A stretch of DNA of 64,000 nt from Odontocerum albicorne (lineage: Eukaryota; Arthropoda; Insecta; Trichoptera; Odontoceridae), in assembly GCA_949825065.1 (NCBI GenBank), contig OX463846.1, positions 7,335,366 through 7,399,365 of the forward strand, given 5' to 3'. The notes beneath the pieces are model-generated. The model had not been told where the DNA came from. It searched no databases and saw only the letters and a program-made list of their open reading frames with translations. The translations under genes and the position numbers were made by a program. This document shows positions 55,655 to 64,000 of this stretch, one piece after another (the first letter of the stretch is position 1; each line of letters begins with the position of its first letter).

Positions 55655-56010
55655 TAACAAATAACCTTAAAAAGAGTTCAAATAGTGAGATTACTAGGAT
55701 TTAAATTAAAAACACGAAGCTCGATATCCTGAAATAGTTTGGCCATATTGAGAGAATGAATTGCGAAAGGCTAATTATACAAATATATATGTCTGAAATG
55801 AATGGAGAGCGAGAAAAAGGCAGACCGAGGAAATAATGGATCGAGATAATTTGATAAATTGAGAGAGAAACGTAAGAAGTATGGACAGCATGTATTGTGT
55901 GCCGAGATATATGTATATAGACGAGGGAAAATTGTATTAATGGATAAAAAGGTATGGAAATCTGTCCTCTCTGTTTACCTCAGAAATGGACGTCATGGTT
56001 TATATAAATC
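55655..56010 (+). pseudogene. RTE-like LINE 3' end
   Basis: Readable pieces are LDILK, stop, FGHIERMNCERLIIQIYMSE, then EREKGRPRK, stop, WIEIIW and KVWKSVLSVY (last SAYP-type block). Several stops. It lacks the usual TATG tail. Confidence 0.6.
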
Positions 56011-57048
56011 CGTTACTCACCAACCGCTATATGATGATTACTCTTATATATTTTTTAATTTATATAGAAAACACCGAAGCAGTTTTTAACAGTCGCTGTC
56101 TCGAATACAAAAATATTTTGATTGGAGATCCCTGGATTGAACTATTTTTATGACTTATTTGGAAACAAATATAAAGAAACTCATAAATTAGATCAAATTC
56201 GATATAACGATTGACATACATATAGCTAAATTATTTATTTTCTCTGAATAATCACAATAAATCACTCTTTTTCAGCGATGCAAAAAGTTGCGTTTTTTTT
56301 CTGTTTCACTTGAACGAAATAATAAATTCGAAAACAAGTTTTATATAAATTATCTTACCTTTGTTCACTGTATCCCCAATAGAAATGGGATATATTTGTA
56401 CAGTGAAAACAAATTGAATTTATTTATAAAGAGCTGTCTGAAAACAATGTAATTTTTCCAAAAAAAAAAATACAATTGAAAACAGACGCCGTTCTGTTGA
56501 TTTATTTGATGTTCTGGCTAATGAAGAAAATTTCACTTCATTGAAAATATTCCACTTGATGGGATACATTTTCGGATTTTCATCTAAAATCAAAATAAAC
56601 TTTCGAATATGTTTAAAAGCTCTTGAAAAGTGTATTTAGACAAGCGTTTCCTTGTCGATGAAACGATCCGGAAATTTTCGCAAGAAATTTATTCGAATGT
56701 AGTTTATCGGCTGAAAATTTCTTGATGGAACTCCATTTAATCAATTTTAAAAAGTAAAACCAGCACTGTTTAATTTAATTTCACTCACTTTTTGCCTCTG
56801 GTTTTAATCTTTTTGGATTTTACTGTACCACGAGCATTCTAATAATGATAGTGAAGCCAGTTTGGTGCATTTACTTACGAGTATATATATTTTAATACCA
56901 TTCGTGGACAATATCTTTTTTGTAAAAATAGGATAGACATAAGTTTGTTTATTTATTTAGGATAGATTACAAATTTTTCCTAATAATTTATCCAGTGTGT
57001 GTGATGGTTACAATTTAAATTTTACAGGAGATTTGTGAAAAGTACATA
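56011..57048. other. AT-rich spacer
   Basis: No gene or element recognised. Confidence 0.4.
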
Positions 57049-57050
57049 TA

Positions 57051-57605
57051 TTATGTGTTAACATAAGTTGTGTCCGTTTTTTTTTTCCTAATTTAAAAAT
57101 GAGCATCAAAAGTAAACCAAAATGATAAAGGTTATACGTCATTCGAAAGAAAACATTCTGCTCTTCAAGATATTGTGTTTGCTTTTACGTTACGTATATT
57201 ATTTTATTTGATTACAAGCCTTCAAAATGAAATGTCAAGTAGACGAAAGTGAGTATTTTCGACACTTCCTTCTGTTCGCGTTCAATCGAGGGAATCAAGC
57301 TGCCAAAGCTGCTCGCGATATTTGCAAAGTGTACGGTGAAGATGCTATGAATGAAAAGATAGCTCATCGATGGTTTTTCTTTCAATAATGACGTCGAATT
57401 GCGGACAGGGTTTGACGAATTCCTCGAGTCAAGACCGGATGGTTTTTATCGCACAGGCATTGAAAAACTTGTAAAACGTTGGCAAGAAGCTGTAAATAAT
57501 GAAGGAGAATACATTATTGACTAATTTGTTGTAATTTTTTTTTGTTGTGTCCTCTTGTTTTCTTCATTTGAAAAAAAAACGGACACAACTTATGTTAACA
57601 CCCAA
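57051..57605 (+). mobile_element. mariner element, 555 bp, centre deleted
   Basis: The ends TTATGTGTTAACATAAGTTG (from 57051) and CAACTTATGTTAACACCCAA (to 57605) are TIRs of the same family as the foldback mariner at 21643-22431. TA flanks both (57049-57050 and 57606-57607). The 5' UTR and both transposase termini remain; about 0.75 kb of a full element is missing. Confidence 0.9.
57227..57524 (+). pseudogene. mariner transposase, centre deleted
   Basis: ATG at 57227 opens MKCQVDESEYFRHFLLFAFN, RGNQAAKAARDICKVYGEDA, MNEKIAHRWF, the first helix-turn-helix. The frame then breaks at the deletion (TAA in TTTCAATAA near 57386). The C-terminus resumes with EFLESRPDGFYRTGIEKLVK and RWQEAVNNEGEYIID, with a TAA at 57522-57524. 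All catalytic Asp residues are deleted. The intact ATG here shows that the ATA in the foldback copy is a lost start. Confidence 0.9.
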
Positions 57606-57607
57606 TA

Positions 57608-58649
57608 TATTGAACCGTTTCAACTAGAAATCTTTGATAATTTGAATGAAACAAAACCCAAAACAGCATATATACCTACATATGTATATATATTATTGAC
57701 AGAATACTTAATATAAAAATTACTAACCAAATTTGTTTATATACATAGTAACAGTATAAAGTAAGTGAGAGTGAATTTTAAATTTAAAAATTGTGTTTTA
57801 ATATTACACATGTTAATTATTACTTTCTGGCTTTCTAATAAATATGGTTGCCTGTCAACAGTAGAGTCATCTCTTCTTTAAAATACATTATTGACTATTG
57901 TTATTTTATACTTTATAATCATGTGAAGAAGTGACAGCTGTCATATAATATTTGAAAAAAAAAATATTTCAATTATGAAATTAATTTAATAAGAACTTTT
58001 AATATTCAATTAATCTTATAACTTTAACCGTTACTATTACGGCACCAATTGTTACATACAGTCGTAAGTACAGCCAAGTTTATATTGTTTAATGGTTGTG
58101 TTAAAAATTAATGGTGAATATTATAAGAGGAATGCAGATACACTGTTACGCCATTTGCCAAACGTTTGAAATAATATATTGTATAAAAAAAATAAAAATT
58201 AACTTCTAAAACAAACATTTTCCAATTAAAAGAAGCAACTGGTTTATATTTTCGCAATTTTCTTTGAAATATTGTATAAAAATCATCTTAGGTAACAAGA
58301 CAGGCTGCATTGCAAGTGTTTTCATTTCGAGCCCCCCGGGAAATTAGTCCAGAGGATTTTATTTTTGCCATATCTTGGGTAGACTCAGCGGTATGCCAAC
58401 TGCATATTGGAGGTATGCGCTAGCTCCGCTACACGAATTGACGCGTTTCTGAATTCCTTGAATGCATGGTGCATTCCTTGGAGGCTATCACCACCACAGT
58501 GCATTGCCAATATTGCCGATAATTTGTTTTACTTTGTTATAGGTTGAAAAATATTGCTGGTGTATTTTAAATTGCTATTACTCTTCAATTATTTTACAAC
58601 TATTAAGAAACGCGACACCGCTATATCCGTTACATATTTAGTGAGAAAC
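57608..58649. other. AT-rich spacer
   Basis: No gene or element recognised; 58380-58500 is less AT-rich and unidentified. Confidence 0.35.
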
Positions 58650-58860
58650 TTCTTCTTCCTCTTGGTCTAGGTCGTATGACCTGTTTGTGACGGTGGGCTG
58701 CCCTGGGATGAGGACGTCCAGTTGTCCTCCCATCTTTTCGGCGGCCTTCCTGGTAATCTCCTACTACTAGGGTTTTCAGTCTAGGGTTCAAGTCTCGTAT
58801 CCTCAATGCGGTCTACATGATCTCTCCAGAAGCGCCTTCTGCTTCTTCAGTGAGAAACTT
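58650..58860 (-). pseudogene. LINE C-terminal tail fragment, family T3, copy 2
   Basis: One minus-strand frame reads RRRFWRDHVDRIEDTRLEP, stop, TENPSSRRLPGRPPKRWEDN, WTSSSQGSPPSQTGHTT, stop, TKRKKKFL. The order WRDHV.R......L......R.PGRPPKRW.D.W matches the copy at 60160-60465, including the lysine-rich end. No RT core. Confidence 0.65.
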
Positions 58861-58937
58861 ATTGTATAGTATTGTAATATAGCCCTATCGTCTGCAACAA
58901 TACTTTGCCTTTGCAATCGAGTTATCCTGTGGAATGT

Positions 58938-59165
58938 TATCAACATGTGGAATGTTTCAATTCTGCCAAGCTTAATAATAATCAACATGTGAAATGTTTC
59001 GATTCTGCAAAGCTTAATGTTAATCAACATGTGGAATGTTTCGATTCTGTAAAGCTTAATATTAATCAACATGTGGAATGTTTCGATTCTGTAAAGCTTA
59101 AGTTAATCAACATGTGGAATGTTTCGATTCTGCAAAGCTTAATGTTAATCAACATGCGGAATTTT
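58938..59165. repeat. 42-bp tandem repeat, 6 units
   Basis: ATCAACATGTGGAATGTTTC recurs near 58939, 58981, 59023, 59065, 59106 and 59148. Each is followed by GATTCTGCAAAGCTTAATGT or a close variant; one unit is 41 bp. The length is a multiple of three, so periodic frames (NQHVECFDSVKL) appear. Confidence 0.9.
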
Positions 59166-60159
59166 CCATTCTGCAAATCAACTTGTCTCTCGTGCTACAA
59201 GGGAGCCCATGCGTTTTTTTTAAATTTCAAGATATATCCATAAAATTCTCGGAAATTTCAATTCTTCTTGGTATATGTAAGTGTTGTTCCACTAAAAACA
59301 AATCTAAGTTCTTTACCACTATAAAATATATGTTCCACAATTACGTAAGTCTATTTGGTTAAATTTAGTAATATTTGGTATTATAAATACATATATTTAA
59401 TTGAAATATATATACTCGTATATATTGATATTAAATAGTTTTAAATAATGACTTACTTTGTTAATGACATTGTTATTAATACTGGGTTTTTTGTATCTAA
59501 CATACATGTTAGTGCAAGATAAAGTTTTGTCATTAATTTAGTACTTGTATTAACGTGTCATATGTGCATTTGTATATAAAAGACACTGTTGTGAGGTAAA
59601 TTAAATTAAATAATAATTGGTGAATATTTATTATCGAGATTAATTAATTTTTTGTTTGTTGAACTTTTCCACTTCACGAATAGTGTAAAATAAAATTTTA
59701 TTTAATACCAAAACTTTTTCAACACAAAATGAAACATTTTCATTGTTTTATATACATAAAGCAATGATATTTTTATAAAAAGTTTTTTAACGTCAAGCAA
59801 TTTTAAATAATACGTACCATGAATAAAGAATACATAAATTGGAAACGGAAAAAAATATAATCTAAATGCCTTGGCAGCATGTTGTTAATCTCCCCCCGTG
59901 AGAGTTTAAACGTGATGGTATCAAATATTCTACCAACTTTTTGTCTACATCAGGGATCCGCAACATTACTTTATGAATTGATTATGATTTTTTTTATTTA
60001 TTTGTATGGTATCCTTCAATACATCCGAATATGTGATTCAGATACATTAAAGAATGTGCTCGGAAGAAACCGTTGTCTTCGATCCTAATCTTGGCAATTC
60101 TATTCCAAACGTGAAGTGACAACATCATTAACACACGTCTAGCAATCGTGAGTAATGTT
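59166..60159. other. AT-rich spacer
   Basis: No gene or element recognised. Confidence 0.4.
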
Positions 60160-60465
60160 CTTCTTCTTCTTATTCTTTTAGACCTGTTGGCATGTTATGG
60201 CCCTGCATCATTGTTTCCCTCTTGTGACGTCGACTGCCAGCTGTCTTTCCATCTTTTGGGAGGCCGTCCTGGAGTTCTGCTTGCTTGGGAGATACTTGTC
60301 CCTGGTCATTACAGCTCTTGGTTCCGCCATTCTGGATACATGTTTGTTCCAGAACCTTCTTCTCTGTCGTCCCCATCTGACAATATCTTCAACTTCGCAC
60401 ATCCTTCGGATTTCTGATTTGTGAGTATTGTTGACGGACGAAAACTTTAAGTAGTCTGGGACCAT
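60160..60465 (-). pseudogene. LINE C-terminal tail fragment, family T3, copy 3
   Basis: The open minus-strand frame reads SEIRRMCEVEDIVRWGRQRR, RFWNKHVSRMAEPRAVMTRD, SRTASQKMERQLAVDVTRGK and Q, stop; the next residues CRAITCQQV, stop, KNKKKK parallel copy 2. EDI.RWGR.RRRFW..HV.RM is the family hallmark. It is the most readable of the three copies, but the RT domain is absent. Confidence 0.6.
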
Positions 60466-60589
60466 TTTTATTATTACTTTTTTGCTGTGGATACCATCGG
60501 GAATCGAATCTGAAACTTTCGGTTAAAAATCAAGTATATTTTCAACGAGGACATGGATGCCATTTTATCATATTTATTCGTTAACAATA

Positions 60590-60880
60590 GATGACGACCT
60601 CCGTGGCTCAGTTGATAAAATAAATATATTCCACTCGGGGGTTATGGGCTGGATTTCTAATGGTTCCCAAGGATCCCAGTCTGGTTACAAAATTTGTCTG
60701 ATAACAATACTTGCACTAGCTAGTGTTGTTGCGAGTCCTCGTATTGTGAATCTTCAAATACGTTCATTGGTGATCAATGATATACTTTTATCAGGCTGGT
60801 TAGAGGAGATGGTCACCAGACAATATACCCGCCAGATTGGTAAGCAATGGGTTAAAAAATAAATAATTAATATGGTTAAA
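60590..60880 (+). mobile_element. tRNA-derived SINE, long variant
   Basis: The head GATGACGACCTCCGTGGCTC (A-box GTGGCTCAGTTGA) is followed by a decayed B-box (GGGCTGGATTTCTAATGG) and CCCAGTCTGGTTACAAAATT. About 80 bp of extra sequence precedes the tail GCTGGTTAGAGGAGATGGTC, CACCAGACAATATACCCGCC and AGATTGGTAAGC. Its 3' end (GTTAAAAAATAAATAATTAA) continues as the first unit of a downstream satellite. Confidence 0.65.
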
Positions 60881-60882
60881 TA

Positions 60883-61865
60883 TTAGGTCCCCACATACGA
60901 AACCGGCGTTTGGCCGTACTGGCAACTTTGATCTCAAATATCTTCTCTTTGGTTAGGAATTTCAAATTCAAATTTATACAGCTATTTACTCAAGTATTTG
61001 TGTTTCGAAAATTATAATTAATTTGTTTTTTCCTCAATTGCGGTGTTAGTGATAAAACTGTTTTAATCCACTTGAAGCAAATTGGGAAGGTGAAAAAGCT
61101 TGAAAGGTGGGTACCTCACGAATTGAGTGAAGCAAATCAACAAACGCGCGTTGACTGCTGCGTTGCATTACTCAACCGGCACAATAATGAAGGGATTTTG
61201 AATCGAATCATTACCTGTGATGAAAAGTGGATCCTGTATGATAATCGGAAGCGCTCATCGCAATGGCTGAACCCTGCCGAACCAGCCAAACCATGCCCCA
61301 AGCGAAAATTGACTCCAAAAAAGTTACTTGTGAGCGTTTGGTGGACTAGTGCTGGTGTCGTTCACTACAGCTTTCTTAAATCTGGCCAGACGATTACGGC
61401 AGATGTCTATTGTCAGCAACTGCAAACCATGATGGAAAAGCTAGCTGCTAAACAACCGAGGCTGGTTAATCGCTCTAGGCCACTGCTGCTTCATGATAAC
61501 GCTAGACCACACACTGCACAACAGACGGCTACCAAATTAGAAGAGCTTCAATTGGAATGTCTAAGACATCCACCGTAATCTCCGGACCTTGCCCCAACAG
61601 ATTACTATTTTTTTCGAAATTTGGATAACTTCTTGCAAGGGAAAAAATTCAACTCCGATGGGGCAGTCCAAACCGACTTCAAAGATTTTATTGATTCCCG
61701 TCCGAATGGTTTTTTTAGTAAAGGGATCGATGAACTACCTATGAGATGGCAAAAGTGCATAGATAGCAATGGTACATACTTTGATTAAATAAATATATTA
61801 TATTAAAAAAAATCAACTTTATGTTCCTCCCAAACAAAACGCCAATTTCACATGTAAGGACCCAA
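60883..61865 (+). mobile_element. mariner element, 983 bp, 5'-deleted, in a satellite unit
   Basis: TIRs read TTAGGTCCCCACATACGAAA (from 60883) and, at the other end, CATGTAAGGACCCAA (to 61865), with related CCGGCGTTTGG and CCAAACAAAACGCC inside. TA flanks both ends (60881-60882 and 61866-61867). Joining the flanks gives GGTTAAATATATCAATTAGC, the same as in the uninterrupted sister units. About 0.3 kb is missing from the 5' part of the transposase. Confidence 0.9.
61051..61788 (+). pseudogene. mariner transposase, N-terminus deleted, one stop in the catalytic domain
   Basis: The frame runs DKTVLIHLKQIGKVKKLERW, VPHELSEANQQTRVD, ITCDEKWILYDN (first Asp), PKKLLVSVWW, LLLHDNARPHTAQQT (second Asp), then a TAA at 61576-61578 within RHPP-stop-SPDLAPTDYYFF. 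The third Asp follows after 34 residues (DD34D). It then runs RNLDNFLQGKKFNSDGAVQT and ends CIDSNGTYFD with a TAA at 61786-61788, all in one frame. Apart from the stop and the missing helix-turn-helix part it is well preserved. This is a different subfamily from elements A and B. Confidence 0.9.
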
Positions 61866-62336
61866 TATATCAATTAGCTTACTTTTTCGTTTGACTTAAT
61901 ATCAATTTTGAATTAAATTCATTCGTATCATAAGGTCACCCAGTAAAATTTCTGCCAGATTTGTATGCAATGTGTTAAAAAATAAATAATTAATAAAGTT
62001 AAATATATCAACATGCTTACTTTTTCAAATGTCTTAATATCAATTTTGAATTAAATTCATTCGTATCAATGGACACCCGATAAAATGTCGGCCAGATTTG
62101 TATGCAATGTGTTAAAAAATAAATAATTAATATAGTTAAATATATCAACATGCTTACTTTTTCCAATGACTTAATATAAATTTTGAATTAAATTCATTCG
62201 TATAATGACAATGTGGCTGCCAGATTGATATGCAATGTGTTAAAAATTAAATAATTAATATGATCAAATTTATCAATAAGCTTACTTTTTCATATGACTT
62301 AATATCAAAGTCGAATTCAATTCATTCGTATAACAT

Positions 62337-63179
62337 CTATAGATTGAAGGGCGTGGCTGGAAGACATTATGTTCGGTATAATTTATTTAAGGTTTTAAAC
62401 CACTGAAGGAAGCACAAAACTCATAGTTTGGCATCATGCGTGTTGGCAATACTATTGAAGAAAGGTAACAATATGTTTAAACACAAACTATACTTATTTA
62501 GGATTATTTTAGTTACCTTGTTAAACTCTGAATTAGATAGCCAGAATTTAGCCAACTTGACTATAACGGTCATGTTGTGAAATGTATTATTTTTTTTTAT
62601 GAAATAGTAAAATATAATTTATATTTTTATATTTATAGCAATTGAATCAGTTCCGTGCTTATAGTTGAGGGCCCCTGATAAACGTAGTGGAACAAAGTCA
62701 AAATGTTTAATAATTCATGGTGTACAGTACACAAATGAATGATGAAGAGCGCCCCCATATCCTATCTCTGGTAAAGCGCTCTGGAAAAGTCGTGCGAGTG
62801 TAGGGCACAGCTTGTATCATATTTAAACATTACTTTATGTTATAGATCATCAGGAGAGATACAAGTGAAGAACCCGCCTTTCTTTCACCCATTCATTGTT
62901 TTGTCTTTTACCTTTCGGAATAAAGTTGTATTGTCATCAGCATGAATCTTTACTTTCTCGACCTTTAATATAAATAAAAAAAGTTTTAATATATGTAGAT
63001 AACTTTTGCACTGAAATTAACAGCTGTTCATCTTCCTCTCACATCATTTCTATCCGTTGCACACCAGCAAACTCACCCGCCAACCGCTGTAATGAATCCA
63101 ATCACATATCGAAATAAGATGATCATAGTACACTAGCGCGTTGTTTTTCTTTCTCTTTTTGAAAGTGTGACCGAAGTCA
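62337..63179. other. Spacer with short dispersed repeat R2, copy 2
   Basis: No gene. Around 63069-63135, CTCACCCGCCAACCGCTGTA and ATGAATCCAATCACATATCG resemble 41783-41850. The rest is unrecognised. Confidence 0.35.
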
Positions 63180-63297
63180 TACGTATCCTTTTGCTCTCAA
63201 ATACTAAAATATCTGTGTAATTAGAGGATATAGCACAGCATGAGGTTCGAACCGACGACCTTCCGCACGGAAGCACAGTGCCTTACCAAGCACCTTA
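63180..63297 (-). mobile_element. tRNA-derived SINE, second family, copy 2
   Basis: The minus strand head reads AAGGTGCTTGGTAAGGCACT (A-box-like), CTTCCGTGCGGAAGGTCG and a consensus B-box GGTTCGAACCTC, then ATGCTGTGCTATATCC. It shares TTCCGTGC, GTCG and TGCTGTGCTA with the copy at 28560-28725. The body is not conserved enough to bound. Confidence 0.5.
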
Positions 63298-64000
63298 CTT
63301 ATAATAATTTATTTCTAAAAGGTTTTTAAATTTCAGTACCCACCCTTGTCACGTTTACAAAGAAACAGTAGGAAATTAGAGATATTTATATAATTTTTTA
63401 AACAATGTGCCCTTATATGGGAATCGTCTCGCTGACAATGTACAATCGTCACCGCAAACGAACCCCAAGTTTCTGAGAAATTCTTCCAATTGTGAGCAAA
63501 ATATGTTCTCAGACATAAACAAAATGTGTCCCACGGCAAAAAACTTCTCCGTAAAACAGAACACCGCCATTTTAGAATGAAAATTGTTTTCTGATTTCGC
63601 GTTGGAAGAATTTTTTTATACTTTTAAAAAACATACATTCAAACTTAACTGGAAAATCCCAAGGCAAATGATGAAAATTTGATAGTACCAAAAATTATAA
63701 AACAATGATATTTCGAACAGATCTAATTACTGTAGCATCGAGATTCTGGTATCGCGTGTCCCCTGCGTTGGCCTGGGCATGTAGCTTACATGGATGTCTC
63801 CGAATTCCAATGCGCTGGTTCGTAGCAAGTAAGAATGTATTGACGTGGAGGCCGTGGGGGGTTCGTTACCCTCAAATGATAAAGCAATCGCAAGAACTAT
63901 GTTGAAAAATATAAGGTTTCATGTTCCTGACAACTATTCGAGGTACAAAAATATTCACCTATTTAGACTAGAAATAAGTATGTAGAACTAACCTGTCAAA
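63298..64000. other. Spacer
   Basis: No gene or element recognised. A GC-richer stretch at 63750-63870 shows no known motif. Confidence 0.4.

Larger units (their letters stand above)
60828..62336. repeat. SINE-tail-derived tandem repeat, about 130-bp units, split by a mariner
   Basis: The marker GCCAGATT(T)G(G)TA(T)GCAATG occurs near 60830, 61953, 62091 and 62219. Each copy has GTTAAAAAATAAATAATTAA, GTTAAATATATCAACATGCT, TACTTTTTC, TGACTTAATATCAATTTTGA and AATTAAATTCATTCGTAT. The unit starts with the last part of the SINE/LINE-type tail. The first unit is interrupted at 60881-61867 by a mariner plus its TA duplication. Confidence 0.8.

Noticed and set aside
58803..59362. Periodic frames in the 42-bp array
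   Set aside because: By-product of a repeat with a period divisible by three.

Overview
The window is AT-rich animal DNA and looks like intergenic or intronic sequence from an insect. The grounds are several subfamilies of mariner (DD34D) transposases, jockey-like and RTE-like non-LTR retrotransposon remnants, tRNA-derived SINEs and abundant minisatellites. Order and species cannot be fixed from sequence alone. I find no intact host protein-coding gene, no intact tRNA or rRNA gene, and nothing bacterial. Every convincing protein match belongs to a decayed transposable element.

Layout. 0-6 kb: a cluster of tRNA-derived SINE copies, a MITE with 75-bp core repeats (1915-2393), a 238-bp tandem array, an ancient mariner relic (about 3985-4617) and a LINE tail fragment. 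6-15 kb: two copies of a Penelope-like inverted structure, one of them beside a 60-bp-arm hairpin; two internally deleted copies of one mariner family (7569-8391 and 13745-14702); RTE-like and other LINE ends; and an 83-bp tandem array between long inverted arms (12.7-13.7 kb). 16-25 kb: a 77-bp minisatellite about 1.3 kb long, LINE tails, a 55-bp array, a foldback mariner (21643-22431) and more RTE-like ends. 25-36 kb: the 3' part of a LINE with its 3' UTR (25463-26325), a 215-bp palindromic MITE, a second tRNA-SINE family, a jockey-like tail, and long stretches where I recognise nothing. 36-50 kb: small LINE fragments and one large, locally GC-rich reverse transcriptase pseudogene (43.65-44.95 kb) that keeps a YADD motif. 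50-64 kb: three copies of one LINE tail, a deleted DUF4817-type TIR element (52965-53506), a 555-bp deletion derivative of the foldback mariner's family (57051-57605), a 42-bp array, and a SINE-derived satellite interrupted by a mariner (60883-61865).

How the parts interact. The SINE 3' tail matches the 3' end of the LINE at 25463-26325 and of its 5'-truncated copy near 49 kb, which suggests the SINE is mobilised by that LINE. The TIR elements are all internally deleted and would need a transposase supplied from elsewhere. Some insertions are nested: a mariner in the TATG tail of an RTE-like fragment, and a mariner in a satellite unit whose sister copies preserve the empty site.

The most interesting items are the SINE/LINE tail pair, the foldback mariner with about 220-bp inverted ends, the satellite with a readable empty site, the Penelope-like ends with a ribozyme-like core next to a 60-bp hairpin, and two MITE-like elements whose interiors are minisatellites. 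I see no evidence of a wholly new system beyond these element architectures.
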